Shown piece by piece: positions 23,778 to 35,010 of a DNA stretch of 64,000 nucleotides. The DNA is from Ophioceras dolichostomum (taxonomy: Eukaryota > Ascomycota > Sordariomycetes > Magnaporthales > Ophioceraceae), in assembly GCA_003049485.1 (NCBI GenBank), contig PYST01000104.1, positions 46,474-110,473 on the forward strand, given 5' to 3'. The translations under genes and the position numbers were made by a program. The stretch's first letter is position 1, and every line of letters begins with the position of its first letter. The notes below the pieces were generated by a model, which made no database searches, had not been told where the DNA came from, and worked only from the letters and a program-made list of their open reading frames with translations.

Positions 23778-25179
23778 TGTTGCTGGGCTTGCTGCTGGGC
23801 CTGCTGTTGAGCCTGCTGTTGAGCCTGTTGGCTTTGCTGGTTTTGGTTTTGCCCGTTGTTCTGGCCTTGGCCGTTTTGCTGCCCATTGTTGTTCTGGCCG
23901 TTCTGCTGGTTGTTCTGGTTGTTGTTCTGGTTGATGTTCTGGTTGTTGTTCTGGTTGTTGTTCTGGTTGTTGTTCTGGTTGTTGTTCTGACCTTGCCCAT
24001 TTTGCTGTCCATTGTTGTCTTGGCCGTTGTTCTGGCCCTGTTGGTCCTGCTGGTCCTGATCCGCGTTCTGGTCGGCTCCGGCGTTAGCCTGGGCGTCGGC
24101 AGAAGCCTGGTTCGCGGCGTCGGCCGCCGCGATATCGGCCTCGGCGTTGTTGCTGACGACAAACTTGGTACAGTCGTCCTGGGAGCCACGCTGGGCGACG
24201 GGCATAATTACAGGTTGATGGTTGGAGCCGGACGTGAGGGTGCAGATGCGGTAGTTTCCGGCGGGGAGACCGCCTTCGACATCGGCCGCAAGCAAGCCGT
24301 TCCCGTTGCCCGCGTCGTTGATGCCCTTGAAAAAAGCGAACTGCGTTGGGTCCGGCGGAACTGTCGGGTTCAGACTCTTGCCGAGGTCCTGGACAGTGAC
24401 GTGGGTGTGGCCGATGACCTGGCCGGCACCGTTGAGCCTCTGAGGCGCCGCGTAGTACGTCGCCACCGCGTTCGTGAAAGCCCCAGCCTGAAGGTTGACC
24501 ACCTGAACCTGAATCTGGAAGTCTGTGCCCGCTTGGATGATATCGCCGAGCTTCGGGTTGATGACGATGCTGGAAATCATAGTCGACTTGGATGGAATTT
24601 CGCCCATGGCTTTAACGCCAAAGAGTATTCTGTTAGCTGAGGACGACCGAAAGTTTGGAGCGTGCTTCTTTAGTGTTGGCATATGGCTGTCCACTTACGG
24701 ATGCCGTTACAAGATCCGTCAATGATTTGCAGACCGTTGGTCAGGGTCTGACCGGCGCAGATATTGATGAAATTGTTCTGAGAAGTCTCGGACGCAACCT
24801 GTTCGTCGCTGGCGCCTAGGGCCTGCTGGCCATCGAAGAACGAGCCGGTCTGGATCGCATTCGGCGCAAGCTGCGTGGAGTCGGGGTTCACATTCTGGTT
24901 GTTGTTGTTGTTGTTGTTGTTGTTCTGCCCCTGATTCTGTCCTTGGTTCTGGCTCTGGCCTTGATTCTGGCCTTGGTTCTGACCATTATTCTGGCCGTTG
25001 TTCTGGCCGTTGTTCTGGCCGTTGTTCTGGCCGTTGTTCTGGCCGTTGTTCTGGCCGTTGTTCTGACCGTTGTTCTGGCCTTGTCCCTGATTCTGACCGT
25101 TATTGTTGTTCTGGCCGTTCTGGGCCAAGGCGAGTGAAGAGAAGAGCGCGAGAGCGCACAGGAACTTTGCGGATACCAT
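23489..25179 (-). CDS. Secreted Q/N-repeat protein (conserved fungal ectodomain)
   Basis: Exons 25179-24699 and 24609-23489 (GTAAGT donor, TTAAAG acceptor, 89-nt intron), 533 residues. The ATG gives MVSAKFLCALALFSSLALAQ, a clear signal peptide. An N/Q/G repeat region (about residues 20-90, units of GQNN) follows. Then comes a conserved ectodomain: GSFFDGQQALGASDEQ, NNFINICAGQTLTNGLQ, DGSCNGI/PMGEIPSKSTM, GAGQVIGHTHVTVQDLG, TQFAFFKGINDAGNGNGLL, PAGNYRICTLTSGSNHQPV. After residue about 320 it becomes N/Q/G repeats and then nearly pure polyglutamine with R and E, ending RLARRESVSFVA. I know this ectodomain as a widespread uncharacterised family of filamentous ascomycetes. From memory, some database entries label it 'ribosomal protein s17', which this sequence does not support. 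No GPI signal or catalytic motif is seen. Function unknown; cell-surface or extracellular by inference. Confidence 0.85.
23540..23860. repeat. CTG/CAG trinucleotide repeat encoding polyglutamine
   Basis: Nearly continuous CTG/TTG triplets on the plus strand (CAG/CAA in the coding strand), interrupted by CGT and CTC triplets that encode R and E. It is the 3' coding part of the Q/N-rich secreted protein. Length is likely polymorphic and prone to assembly error. Confidence 0.9.
24895..25125. repeat. 12-bp TTCTGGCCGTTG minisatellite (GQNN repeats)
   Basis: Tandem 12-bp units, with about seven near-perfect copies around 24990-25080 and variants on both sides, encode G-Q-N-N in the minus-strand gene just after its signal peptide. 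Confidence 0.9.
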
Positions 25180-28151
25180 CTTGCCCAACTCCCCAAGAAG
25201 AAAAGAAAGGAAAAAAAAAGGAAAGGACGAGTCTGACTAACAGCAAACTCAGGAAGAGAAGAGCAATTAAAAAGATACAGCAAAAGAGTGTGAAATGGAT
25301 TCACGGTCAACGTGATCTCTTCTCTTGACTGGCAAGACCGAAAGGAAACAGAAAAGAGAGGATAATAAGGTGGAAAGGAGGAAAAGGGGGAAGAGTGAAA
25401 GAAGACGGAAGCGGGAGATCAAGCGAGGAAAGGAGGATATATCGCCAGCCTCCCCAAGAGAGTGAGTCTTGGCACGGGAGGGGGCCAAGGCCAGTACTTA
25501 TTTCCCTTCGGCATCTTCGACGGCATGACAGATGATGATGAAGACGGCGTCGATCCCAGTGAGCGCAACATCAGAGCGCTGCGTACGAGAGCCAGAGAGC
25601 CCGAGAGCCAAAGAGCCATCGTGGTGGGAACGAAAGCGTATGTGCAAGACGGAGAGGAGGAGAGGCGACGAGCAGCCATGGAAACCTACAAGAACGCATA
25701 GGATATGACGATCCCGCTTGCGCATGGAGTCGTTGAAACTGGATGCGACGAGCAAGCTGTCGCATCGCCAAGAACACGGGATGCTGCAGGCCCATCGAGG
25801 ACCCTATAGCTGAGATGCTACATAGCCCTCACCAACGGATCCAGCGGCTGCCACGGCTCCCAAAGCCTCGATGCCTGGAGCGGAATGCGAGGGAAACAGT
25901 GAGAGCGCGACGCTGTTCAGATGACAGGAGGGCTCGGCTCGACCCGGCGGAGAGGGTTTCTGCAACGCCCCTAGTCTTGGGTAAATGGGTAAGTTTGGAG
26001 CAGGAGCACGGGAAACATTCTGCCCAGGGGAACGAGTTAGATATATGTGGGCACTTCAGCACAGCCGGTTCTCTTCAGACTTGAGCATCTTGCTCGTCCT
26101 GTCTTGGACTCCCAAGTAGGGCTTGTCGGAAGGAGGAGAGAATGCATCGCCATCGAGTGATAAATCTGTGGAAAGACGAGGCACTGTTGCACGGAGGCAA
26201 GGATGCTGGTGGATTGACAGAGGAGGGAGGCTCAATCGAGGACGAATTAAGCTATGCGGGGATGCCTGGGGCACAAGGGTGCAGGGGCTGCCAGATTCCG
26301 CTCCGATGTACGCCCCATCGAAGCTTCCAACTTCTGGAGTACTTCTCCAGGCTTCGACACACGCAAGTAAAAGTCGACAAGGAAGAAAGAACCCCGATAG
26401 CTCCGGGGCTGGGATGACGGGAGTCCCCACGCACCTTATCCTCCATGTCTCCGAGAGAGGAAGCAGGGACGTAAGGTAGGTGAGCGGTAGGTATCCGTGT
26501 TTGTTGGACCACAGGCCGTCACGGGAAGTTGTGGCCGGAGTGAACATGACAAGTGGTCCGAATCCTAACCATTGGGCTGGAAGTCGGTATGGAAGTCGGT
26601 ATGAGTCGGGGTTTGGAATCGCCTCGCCAGCCAGGACTGCAGCTGCACACGAACTCGTGACCTTTGGGTGCATGAAGCGTCCCCGAACAGGCAGCCAAAA
26701 CTGAGGCGCCAGCAAAGCAATGCTAAACCGCACATCTCTGACGGCCTGGAGGAGCAACAGTATCCACAAGCAGAGAATCTGGATGCATCAACACCCAGAG
26801 CTTGGCATACAATGTTTGGAACATCCAATGGGCGGAAGGATCTCTTCTTCCTCCCCTTTGACGGGTGAGACGCGATAGTGTTCGCTCAATAGTGGCATGG
26901 GCGCACCGATAGTTGAGCGAGGGGGCAAAATTGGGGCAACTGAGGGACACCGAAACCATACATGAGCGAATGGAAGGGACAGCAAAGCGATTAGGGAGGT
27001 GATCCTGCACAACCCTTGGTTTCTGGACCTTCGATCCTGAGAATGATCGCGATCCTGCCCGAGTTGCCCCTTCTGCTTGGGAGGGCGCAGAGAAGGAAAG
27101 GCTTGATCCGACTCCCTCTCATCCAGGCCGATCGCATGCCAAGGCTCAAACACATTGCGACAAACAAACTTCGGGGAGTGTTTGAGTCGATGGTACTTCG
27201 TCCTAATAAGGAGAGAAAAATGGGCTGACTTCAGGTCAAGGCGCCGGTGTTGCGCTGGATTGTCCGAGTTTGATCTCCCGGCAGAGGAAACACCGACGAA
27301 AGGAATTTGGACGGACCAGAGGCAAAGATGATTGGCGGAAGTCTGCTTAGCTAATAGACCTTCGTACCAGAGCTTCCCTGAACTCTACCACCAGACCGTC
27401 ATCACACTCGTGGCCAAGCTGTTCCTATGGATGAGAAATTCCACATCCACATTGTATCCATCAGTCTGCATTATATACCGGTGCACTACAGCCCGACGGT
27501 TTCTGTCTGGAGTCTTTGGGCGGGATCGGAGACCGAAGTGGTCCATGTTTCCTCGTCAAACTCAGTTTTCTCGCCGGGGTCTGCCAGCTTGCCGAGTTTG
27601 CCAGCCCGCCAAGTGGCCCACGTGCATGCGTGTTATCGGGTCGCTTCCCTTGCGAGCGTGCATGCTACATTAACCCTAAAAAAGACCTCTGTGTTTAAGA
27701 CACTGTGGCGAGTCTGGCGACGGCGTCGTTGGACCAAGCCCCGGGGTGGAGTATGGAGGGCCAAGGGGGCTGACCCATTTCGCTTTTTCATCCCCTTTTC
27801 CTCCTATCACGGACGGCCGGCGGAGCGAGTAGAAGGCAGCCAGAAGAGGCAAAGCCATCATTTGCGTAATAAAAGTTGCCCCTGTCGCCTTCCGCTCCCC
27901 TATTTTTCTTTTTATTTTATCCTTTTGACGAGATCCTCTCTGGAACTCTCGAGTCTCGACAGAGTCAACACTCCATCGTCCATCCATCCACCTCTCTTCG
28001 CACAAGATTATTCGGCTGGAGAAACCCATCAAAGCGGCCGTCACAACGCAAGAGACCCATTTCGCCGAACGCCATTGCCACCACAAAACAGGAGCAAAAC
28101 GCAGTGCAGTGCAGTCCCGTCTCCTTGTCTCCACTGATTGTCACAGGCAAA
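25180..28151. other. 3-kb divergent intergenic region
   Basis: Upstream DNA of the Q/N-rich gene (minus) and of EMG1 (plus). It has open frames of 237 codons (26056-26769, minus) and 236 codons (27427-28137, plus), but neither shows a family motif or coding-like composition. The last 300 bp are pyrimidine-rich as in fungal promoters and leaders. Confidence 0.55.
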
Positions 28152-28598
28152 ATGTCGCCCCCAGAATTTCATCGCGCAGGAAAGCGTCAACGTAAGTTCA
28201 AACCCCTGCTTACGCGCCTGGTTCTGATGAGCAAACGCGTCTGTCTGTCCGACCTCTCTCTGCAGTTCTGTCCGCATGCTTCGAGGTGGTTTTCTTGAAT
28301 GATTCGCTCATCAAGATGCATCTACCCACGACGTTTGGTTGGTCAGGGGGACGTGAATAACGGGTCCTGCGGCAAACCCAAATTTTTTCGTTGTTGCTTT
28401 TTTTTGTGACCATTTTCAGCGGTGGCCGTGCGCAAGATCACCTCTGAACTACCAGGTGGCTGCAAACATTTCGCTCGCTCACTCACCCATATACGCCCTG
28501 CTCGATCCGAGATAAAGGAGCCAACAAGCCCAAGAAGCCAGACCGGATTTCAACGTGTTGCGAAAGTGCAAAAGAATAAAGGAAGGAAGCTGGACTGA
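28152..28598 (+). other. Spliced 5' leader of EMG1 with 72-codon upstream ORF
   Basis: An ATG at 28152 opens 40 nt before a perfect GTAAGT donor (28192). A strong acceptor (polypyrimidine then TTTTCAG, ending 28419) lies 228 nt on. Spliced, the frame reads 72 codons (starting MSPPEFHRAGKRQP, ending KNKGRKLD) and stops with TGA at 28596-28598, 37 nt before the EMG1 ATG and in a different frame. No family resemblance is seen. Either this is an upstream ORF, or the leader intron is real and the ORF is incidental. Confidence 0.5.
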
Positions 28599-28635
28599 AC
28601 CCGTCGAAGCTGACCAGTCGGACTCTGCGCCACCC

Positions 28636-29552
28636 ATGGCCACCATGGCAGGAACCCAATCGCTGCCTCCACCGGCGCTCCCGCAACTGGTCGCTGAACA
28701 CTACACCCCCATCGCAAATTCGGACAAGGACAGTAAGCGCCTCATAGTCGTGCTCTCCAATGCCAGCCTCGAGACGTACAAGGCGTCCCACCCGAGCAAT
28801 GCCAACAGGATTGCCCAGCGAGAGGAGAAGTACTCGCTGCTGAACAGTGACGAGCACATTGGGGTCATGCGCAAGATGAATCGGGACATCAGCGATGCCC
28901 GACCGGATATCACGCACCAGGTTTGCCTTTTCATGTCGCTCTAGAAGGGTCCCCCCCCCCCTTTTTTTTTTTTTTTACGTGCGTTGTTCCTTGTTGTTGC
29001 GTTGTTCGCCTGGTGCGATATTGGTTGATTCTGATGACTGATGGTTTGCTTGCCCCGCCATCATCTGTGTCGCAGTGCCTGCTCACGCTCCTGGACTCGC
29101 CAGTCAACAAGGCCGGCAAGCTCCAGATCTACATCCAGACGGCCAAGGGCGTGCTCATCGAGGTGTCGCCCTCGGTCCGTATCCCGCGCACGTTCAAGCG
29201 CTTCGCCGGTCTGATGGTGCAGCTGTTGCACCGGCTTGCCATCAAATCCACTAACTCCCAGGAGAAGCTCCTCCGGGTGATCCCAAACCCCATCACGGAC
29301 CACCTGCCGCCCAACTGCCGAAAGGTCACGTTGAGCTTTGACGCCCCCGTGGTCCGCGTCCGAGACTACATCGACAGACTGGGCCCAAACGAGAGCATAT
29401 GCGTCTTCGTCGGCGCCATGGCCAAGGGGCCCGACAACTTCGCTGATGAGTGGGTCGACGAGAAGATCGCCATCAGCAACTTTGGTCTTTCGGCCAGCGT
29501 TGCATGCAGCAAATTCTGCCACGCGGCGGAGGACTCCTGGGATATCATCTAG
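28636..29552 (+). CDS. emg1: EMG1/NEP1, 18S rRNA pseudouridine N1-methyltransferase
   Basis: SPOUT-class enzyme that methylates a pseudouridine in 18S rRNA and is needed for small-subunit assembly in the nucleolus. Exons 28636-28920 and 29076-29552, 253 residues, matching the usual length of about 250. The chosen ATG is in good context (CCACCCATGGCC), with a second at 28645. Motifs: RLIVVLSNASLETYK, KYSLLNSDEHIGVMRKMNRD, ISDARPDITHQ joined to CLLTLLDSPVNKAGKLQ, VLIEVSPSVRIPRTFKRF, KLLRVIPNPITDHLPP (SPOUT knot region begins here), and ICVFVGAMAKGPDNFADEW. The intron contains C and T homopolymers (28952-28976). A spliced 5' leader with an upstream ORF precedes it. Confidence 0.95.
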
Positions 29553-32500
29553 ACCGCAACGGCCACTCCAGCAGCGTCCAGTCACGCCGAGCCTATGAAG
29601 AACAGGCCAGGCAGGCTGGCGGGCCGTCTTATTCGCGTCGAGGAACCACCCCCCCACGGCCACCTGTTCCCACGGCCCCGCCCGCGTCGACGTGGACCGT
29701 TCAGGTCAGATCGCCCGGCAAACGGGATACGACATGGAAGGCGATTCTTTCTCCCCTATCATTCTCTGTCGTTCTCACCTGTTCCCCTGCTTCTCATTTT
29801 CTTTTTCCTGTTACTTTCCTGTCAGTCTGTGCCGTTGAAAGACCAGGCCTCGTAGCTGGATCCCGTGATACAACATCGCGGGAAGAAGGCCGGCGGTTTC
29901 TGGGTTGCTTGGGTCATCTGTGCTTTGCGCTTTCGTTGTTTTTACAACCAAAACACATTGGGCGTTCAACATTAAACGGATCCAAGACGCTTTCAAGTGT
30001 CTCCGGTGGGCCACTTCAACCTGGCACACCTTTCCCCCTCCCTGACTTCCCCTCCCTTCTACCAAGCACGTCTCTCCCGCGCCTCCCAACCCCTCTCCAT
30101 AAAAGGTACATGGAAGGGGCTGGTGTAACTAGTACTCTAGCATTTCGGTGGGAGTGTATTGTGGTGAGACGGGCTCGCGGGTTGGCCAGACTGTGCCCCG
30201 ATAGGGCTGTGGTAATTTGGACTACACCCCGCACAACAAAGGCGCCCTGTGTGACCAGTTTTTTCGTGGTTGGCTATCGAGGTGTGCTGGGCGGGTTTTC
30301 GGGCGAGCTGTCGCCGATGCGGTCGGTGATCGGTGTTTGAAGGAGGCTTGGGAGGACAACTCTTGTTCATTAGGTGGTCATAAGTGTGTGAGGCTAACAC
30401 GGCACTGGCGGGCCGAGCGGTGGACGAAGCTCAACAGCGGGAAAGGAACAATGACAGCATCTGCCTCTCACCTCGCCGCCTCAGCAGGCATCCCAGCGGC
30501 GTGCATCTCTCCATGTAATGTCTGCCAAGCCTTCGCTGTCATTAACAGATTACGAAACTCCGCATGTGCACTTCGCATTGGCGATTTTTTGAGTCAGCAG
30601 TTGGGCTTTCCAGGACAATGCACGAGTGAAATGCAGGCTAGACATCGGATCACACTTCCAGGCGCTTGTGCCAGCACCATATTGCCAGTGAATATGCACA
30701 TGCACAGGAGGTGTTGAACAAGGACGCCTTAGGTGGTCGCCGGTCTCGTCCGACTGGTCGCCTCGCCCACCCTCGCAACGGCCGAGGGAGAAGGAGCGTG
30801 AAAGAGTGTGGGTGGTAATGCCACATGAATATTGCAGGGCTTGCCGGCAGAGAACCTCCAACAGATGGGAGGGACACAACAGAGGCTAATGGTGCGGTGA
30901 CAAACGTGATAAGCAAGACCGGAGCCAATCCGGCACATACCATTGGTCGGAACGACGTTCTGACTGTGCAGGAGAGTGCAGTTTCCCTGCACGTCGATTG
31001 GGGAGCGGGTGCGACCTAGGGGAGACGGAGAGGGGCAGAGAATCAAGCATGGCCGCAGCTCAGTGGCCAGTGGCCAGTGGCCAGTGTTCGAGAGGGCTCC
31101 CTCCCGCTTGTCGCATCAGGTCCTGACATTCCAACACCAGACACGATGACCGAAGACGAGAGAGTGGCTAAAATCCATCACTGGAACTAGTAGCTGCCGT
31201 CTTCCCACTACATAGGTTCCAGTCTTGCTTGGCTTGCTTGGCTGACCGGGCTGGTATGGCTGGTCCATTGGGCTGGATGTCCGTTGGATGGCTGCGGGGA
31301 ACCTGGAACCTCACGCTCCAGTGGGGCCGGGCGATCCTCTCGAGGTCCTCGTTAGCCGGGCGTACAGAGAAACCTGTCCAGACGAAGGCTTCGCCAATCA
31401 GTCCCGTTGAGACTGGGATTCACGGAACTACCTAGGTGGCCAACCTACCTAGGTAGGAACTCAAGATAACTACGGTACCTATAGATACCTATCCAGTACG
31501 ACGGAAGAAGTCATGCCCTCCCCAAACTATTGTCCGAGAGTTTCGCCAGCTCGCCCCCAAACCCGAGGGCAGGGCCACTCGGGTCTGCCTTTAAGGTCTT
31601 CAGAGGTCTGTATCTCGCGGCCTGCCAATGTCTTCAGGTTAATTTACTGCAGCCCACGAAGGGACCCGGCAGACAACGAAGGGAGTTCTGAATGGACCCC
31701 GAACAAGTACGACGGGCGTGGGTCCCGGCCTCACATCCGCTCCCATTTTGTCCGCTGCATACGTGGCACGGCACACTGCCGGCTAGGGCGAGGTTGGGCA
31801 GTGCTTTTTTGTGTGTGCCATTCCCTATTCTTGGGCTCCCTGGGTTCCTTGTTGTCGTGGGCATCGATCGTGCTATTTTCGACGTGGATACGAGCCGGAT
31901 GAGAGGAAAACTGCATGGTGCCTACCTGTGTCGATCTGATTGCGTACGGAACATCTGGTGCTCTGGAACGCGAGCTTCCACAGACCGGGAGGGAGGCAAA
32001 GTGCTCTCTCTAATACAAACTGGTACGAGGGTATGGTCATGGCTTTCCAGTTTCCATTGCTGCTGGATGATGGCAAATCCACCTCGGCAAGGGAACTGAT
32101 ATGGTCATGTCATCACCTGGGTCTGGTCCCGACCGTCTTCGCTGGTTCGTTGGCCGCCGCAGGGGGGATTGGGGGGGAGTGGAGTGCAGTGCTGGCGAAC
32201 CGGAGCTTTGTGCCTGCACACATCTTCCTTCCATTGATTCCCACCGCCGTGCACTCAACCAATGCATCTTCGACCAATGGCCCGTCAGTAGCAGCCGACC
32301 GATACCACTCAAGGAATTGGGCACTTGTTCGTGCATTTCAGGAGAAGGAGAGGAGGATACGGCCAGGTACCCAACGAGTTTCCATAGGGGTATTAATTAG
32401 GAGGCCGGGGTCCATATACATCCTTTACGGGAGGAGTTTAGGGGAGGGAGGCACAGCTGAGAAGGAAAGAGAGGCAGACGTTCCAACCTTCTTCGATCAG

Positions 32501-33213
32501 CTCTCCTTTCTTCTGCTCCGTCAGGTTGCTTGATCCAACTGAGAAAACGGCCGAAACGTGCGGGCTTACTTGCCTTACATATCTCAAACTCACTCAATCC
32601 CTCAAGCCAGCGTCCCCCCACGATTACCAGATTTGAGTCTGACATAACACCTGCCTGCCGACCAAGCCTTCCTCTCCGGTTCCTCTGCAGTTCGCACACA
32701 ACAGCTTACCCAGCTTAGGTGTGGTTGTTCGTGTGTTCGTGTGGGTTTCGTGTGGGAACCCGCCTCCCTTCTCGCTGTGCCCCGTCACAGAGCTCGGGCG
32801 AGCTATTTGTTTAGGCAGTTCAGCTTCCTGCGACATTCCGACGGTCGACCGGTCTAGCGAGTGCAAACAGCCCGAGTTAGGGGCTGGTTCGTGTCCCCCT
32901 CCTCGCCTTTTCGGCCCCTCCCTCCCCTAAGTTTCCCCCTTAGCCTACGTTCAAGTTCCCCTCATCCAGCACCCCCACAATTCAAGGCTGGGACCCGGAT
33001 GGATTGGTGATTAGGCCTCCCTGTCTGCTGCCTCGCTCCTCGCTCCTGAAGTTGAATTGGGGCGTCCTCAGCGTGTGGTGTCTGGTCCCACCCACCCATC
33101 CACGGGTCTTGCAAGTCAGGTCCCCGCTGTGGGCCCGGCGCCCAGCTCACCTGAACGAGAACACCTCCCCCCTGACGATTGTTGCTACGCATTTTAGTAT
33201 TAGTTCTGTCCTC
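29553..33213. other. 3.7-kb intergenic region
   Basis: 3' flank of EMG1 and long upstream region of the next gene. No gene or RNA recognised, and the open frames lack coding signature. It includes a CAGTGGC tandem run (31061-31086) and two TACCTAGGTAGG-type palindromes (31429-31457). The final 600 bp are C/T-rich. Confidence 0.55.
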
Positions 33214-35010
33214 ATGCTCCCGTTCCTCGAGGTCACGCATCTCCCATCCTCCTCCTCGTTCTATTCGGCAATATTACAGCCCCTTGGTCTCCAGTATCTC
33301 TCTTCGACGACCAGCAGCGATACCGCCCCCTCCGGCACTGAAGGAGAAGGCACCTCGATCGTCTTCGGCGAGCCACCACCGTCGTCGAAACCCGTCTTCC
33401 AGATCCGCCAGGTCAGGCCCACGGACGCGCGGCCGCTCAAGGTCTCCCACCTCGTTCTCTCTGCACCATCTGCGCAAGCTGTGCGCGATTTCCAGTCGTG
33501 CGCTCTCCGCGCCAATCCACCCCCAAAAGATCCGCATCCGCGGCCTGCCGTTGCTTTGTTGCTGGCAGCTGATGCGATCAGCGCCACCAGCCCTAGCGGC
33601 CCTCCTGATTCGTCCAGCACCAGAAGCAGCACCTCCACCAACACCACCCCAACAACCCCAACCGCCACCGGCAGGACCAACGTAGGTGGCGAGATACTCG
33701 CAAAAATTACAGACTTTGACGGCAATAAAATGGAGGTCTCCTACATCTCACCGACGCCGTACGGAGCGGGCTACCACGGCGACACTTACTACAGAGGAAC
33801 TCAATCGAGTTTGGAGGACATCAGCCGCAATCGCATCATGGATTGGAACTATGACATCCCCCTCAGTGGGCCGTCTGCGGTCAGCCGCAGTCACGTCAGC
33901 AGGAGCGGTGCGTCCGCAGCGGGCCTGTCGCGCCGGCCCGGCCGTTATGCGGCGGACCTCCCCAGCCCCGACCTGGACCAGCTGGACCAACAGCCGCCCT
34001 ACGTCCTGCGCCGCAGCGTCACCACCACCACCACCACGTCGAGCCTGCTGGATGAGGACATGAATGCGCTGTCTCTGTCGTCGCCCCGCGAGAGCCCGAG
34101 GGGCCTGACAACCGCCAGCGTCGTGGGCTTCGGCCTGTTCGGGGCCGCCGTCGGCGCCGCCGCCGGGGCCGCGGTGACGTACGGCATGATGCGGAGCGAT
34201 CATGTCCGGGCCCCGCAACAGCAGTTCGACCATGGGCCTCCGCCGGCCTTTGCACGCCGGAGCACCTACCCTAAGCCGCCGTACCCGGAGCCCCGCCGCG
34301 GGCGCCAGTTCATCGAGCTTGAGCACAGCATGTCCAGGTTCAGCCACCCCGATGAGTACCCCGGCTTGACCGACGGCCACTCCCCGCCCGCCTACATCGC
34401 CCACTACAGCCAAACGGGCCGCGGCCGAACGCTTGACGACTTGGGTGCCGGTGATGCGCTGAGCACCCACTCGTCGCGCTACCGGCCGCCACCCAGCGTG
34501 CGTTCCCGCAGCCAGGCCACCATGGGCCGCGCTCCCCTCATGCTCACCGAGACCGAGCACAGGAGCTACACCGGCTCCAGGCACAGCGCAGCCGCCCCGC
34601 CTCCCCCGCCGGCCGTGTCCCACCCGCCGACGCTGTTCTCGACGTCCCGTCGGAGCGCGTACGAGGGGGAGAGCTACGTCTCGGCCCGCAGCCACAAAAC
34701 GGCCAGCACCCTCCGAGCCGCGCCGGCGATGGCGGCGGCGGCCGTGTACGATGACTACATTGCCGCCCCCGCCGTCACGTCCTCACGGTCCCGGGCCACC
34801 AGCAGGCACACCCCCTCCGCCACTCCCAGACTGCCCCGCACCACCAGCTACGTGTCCGCCCGCGACGTCCCACTGCCGTACAGCACTGTAGGCAGCAGCC
34901 GCGCCGGCTACGACGAGCCAGAAGACGATAACGATGACGCCAATAGCATTGCGCCGAGCGAGAGCATCAGCTGTGTCGGCAGCCGCAGGAGCGGCCGCTC
35001 TCACCATTAG
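33214..35010 (+). CDS. VOC-fold-like N-terminus fused to disordered S/P/R-rich protein with Gly/Ala hydrophobic segment
   Basis: Single exon, 598 residues. The first in-frame ATG after a long open leader frame is at 33214. Residues 1-175 (MLPFLEVTHLPSSSSFYSAI, LKVSHLVLSAPSAQAVRDFQ, EILAKITDFDGNKMEVSYI) have the alternating pattern of a glyoxalase/VOC domain: the opening strand-helix, a central beta segment and a final D-x-x-G-N-x-x-E strand. The middle is broken by an S/T/P-rich linker, and the usual metal-ligand spacing cannot be confirmed. Residues about 297-326 (SVVGFGLFGAAVGAAAGAAV) form a Gly/Ala-rich hydrophobic stretch that could insert in or associate with a membrane. The rest is disordered, rich in R, S, P and Y. 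Enzyme activity is unproven. I recognise the general type from fungal genomes but know no function. Confidence 0.75.
   Translation: MLPFLEVTHLPSSSSFYSAILQPLGLQYLSSTTSSDTAPSGTEGEGTSIVFGEPPPSSKPVFQIRQVRPTDARPLKVSHLVLSAPSAQAVRDFQSCALRANPPPKDPHPRPAVALLLAADAISATSPSGPPDSSSTRSSTSTNTTPTTPTATGRTNVGGEILAKITDFDGNKMEVSYISPTPYGAGYHGDTYYRGTQSSLEDISRNRIMDWNYDIPLSGPSAVSRSHVSRSGASAAGLSRRPGRYAADLPSPDLDQLDQQPPYVLRRSVTTTTTTSSLLDEDMNALSLSSPRESPRGLTTASVVGFGLFGAAVGAAAGAAVTYGMMRSDHVRAPQQQFDHGPPPAFARRSTYPKPPYPEPRRGRQFIELEHSMSRFSHPDEYPGLTDGHSPPAYIAHYSQTGRGRTLDDLGAGDALSTHSSRYRPPPSVRSRSQATMGRAPLMLTETEHRSYTGSRHSAAAPPPPPAVSHPPTLFSTSRRSAYEGESYVSARSHKTASTLRAAPAMAAAAVYDDYIAAPAVTSSRSRATSRHTPSATPRLPRTTSYVSARDVPLPYSTVGSSRAGYDEPEDDNDDANSIAPSESISCVGSRRSGRSHH

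Noticed and set aside
23537..24640. 367-codon leucine-rich frame on the plus strand
   Set aside because: It is the antisense reading of the polyglutamine/Q-N repeats (CTG as Leu), a shadow of the minus-strand secreted protein.
26056..26769. 237-codon open frame on the minus strand
   Set aside because: No motif, no splice support, and composition like surrounding noncoding DNA. It probably is a chance frame.
27427..28137. 236-codon open frame on the plus strand upstream of EMG1
   Set aside because: It overlaps the pyrimidine-rich leader/promoter, has no family resemblance, and contains typical low-complexity translation of C/T-rich DNA.
29450..30340. 296-codon plus-strand frame overlapping the end of EMG1
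   Set aside because: It reads the EMG1 last exon in another frame and continues into 3' flank without any domain.
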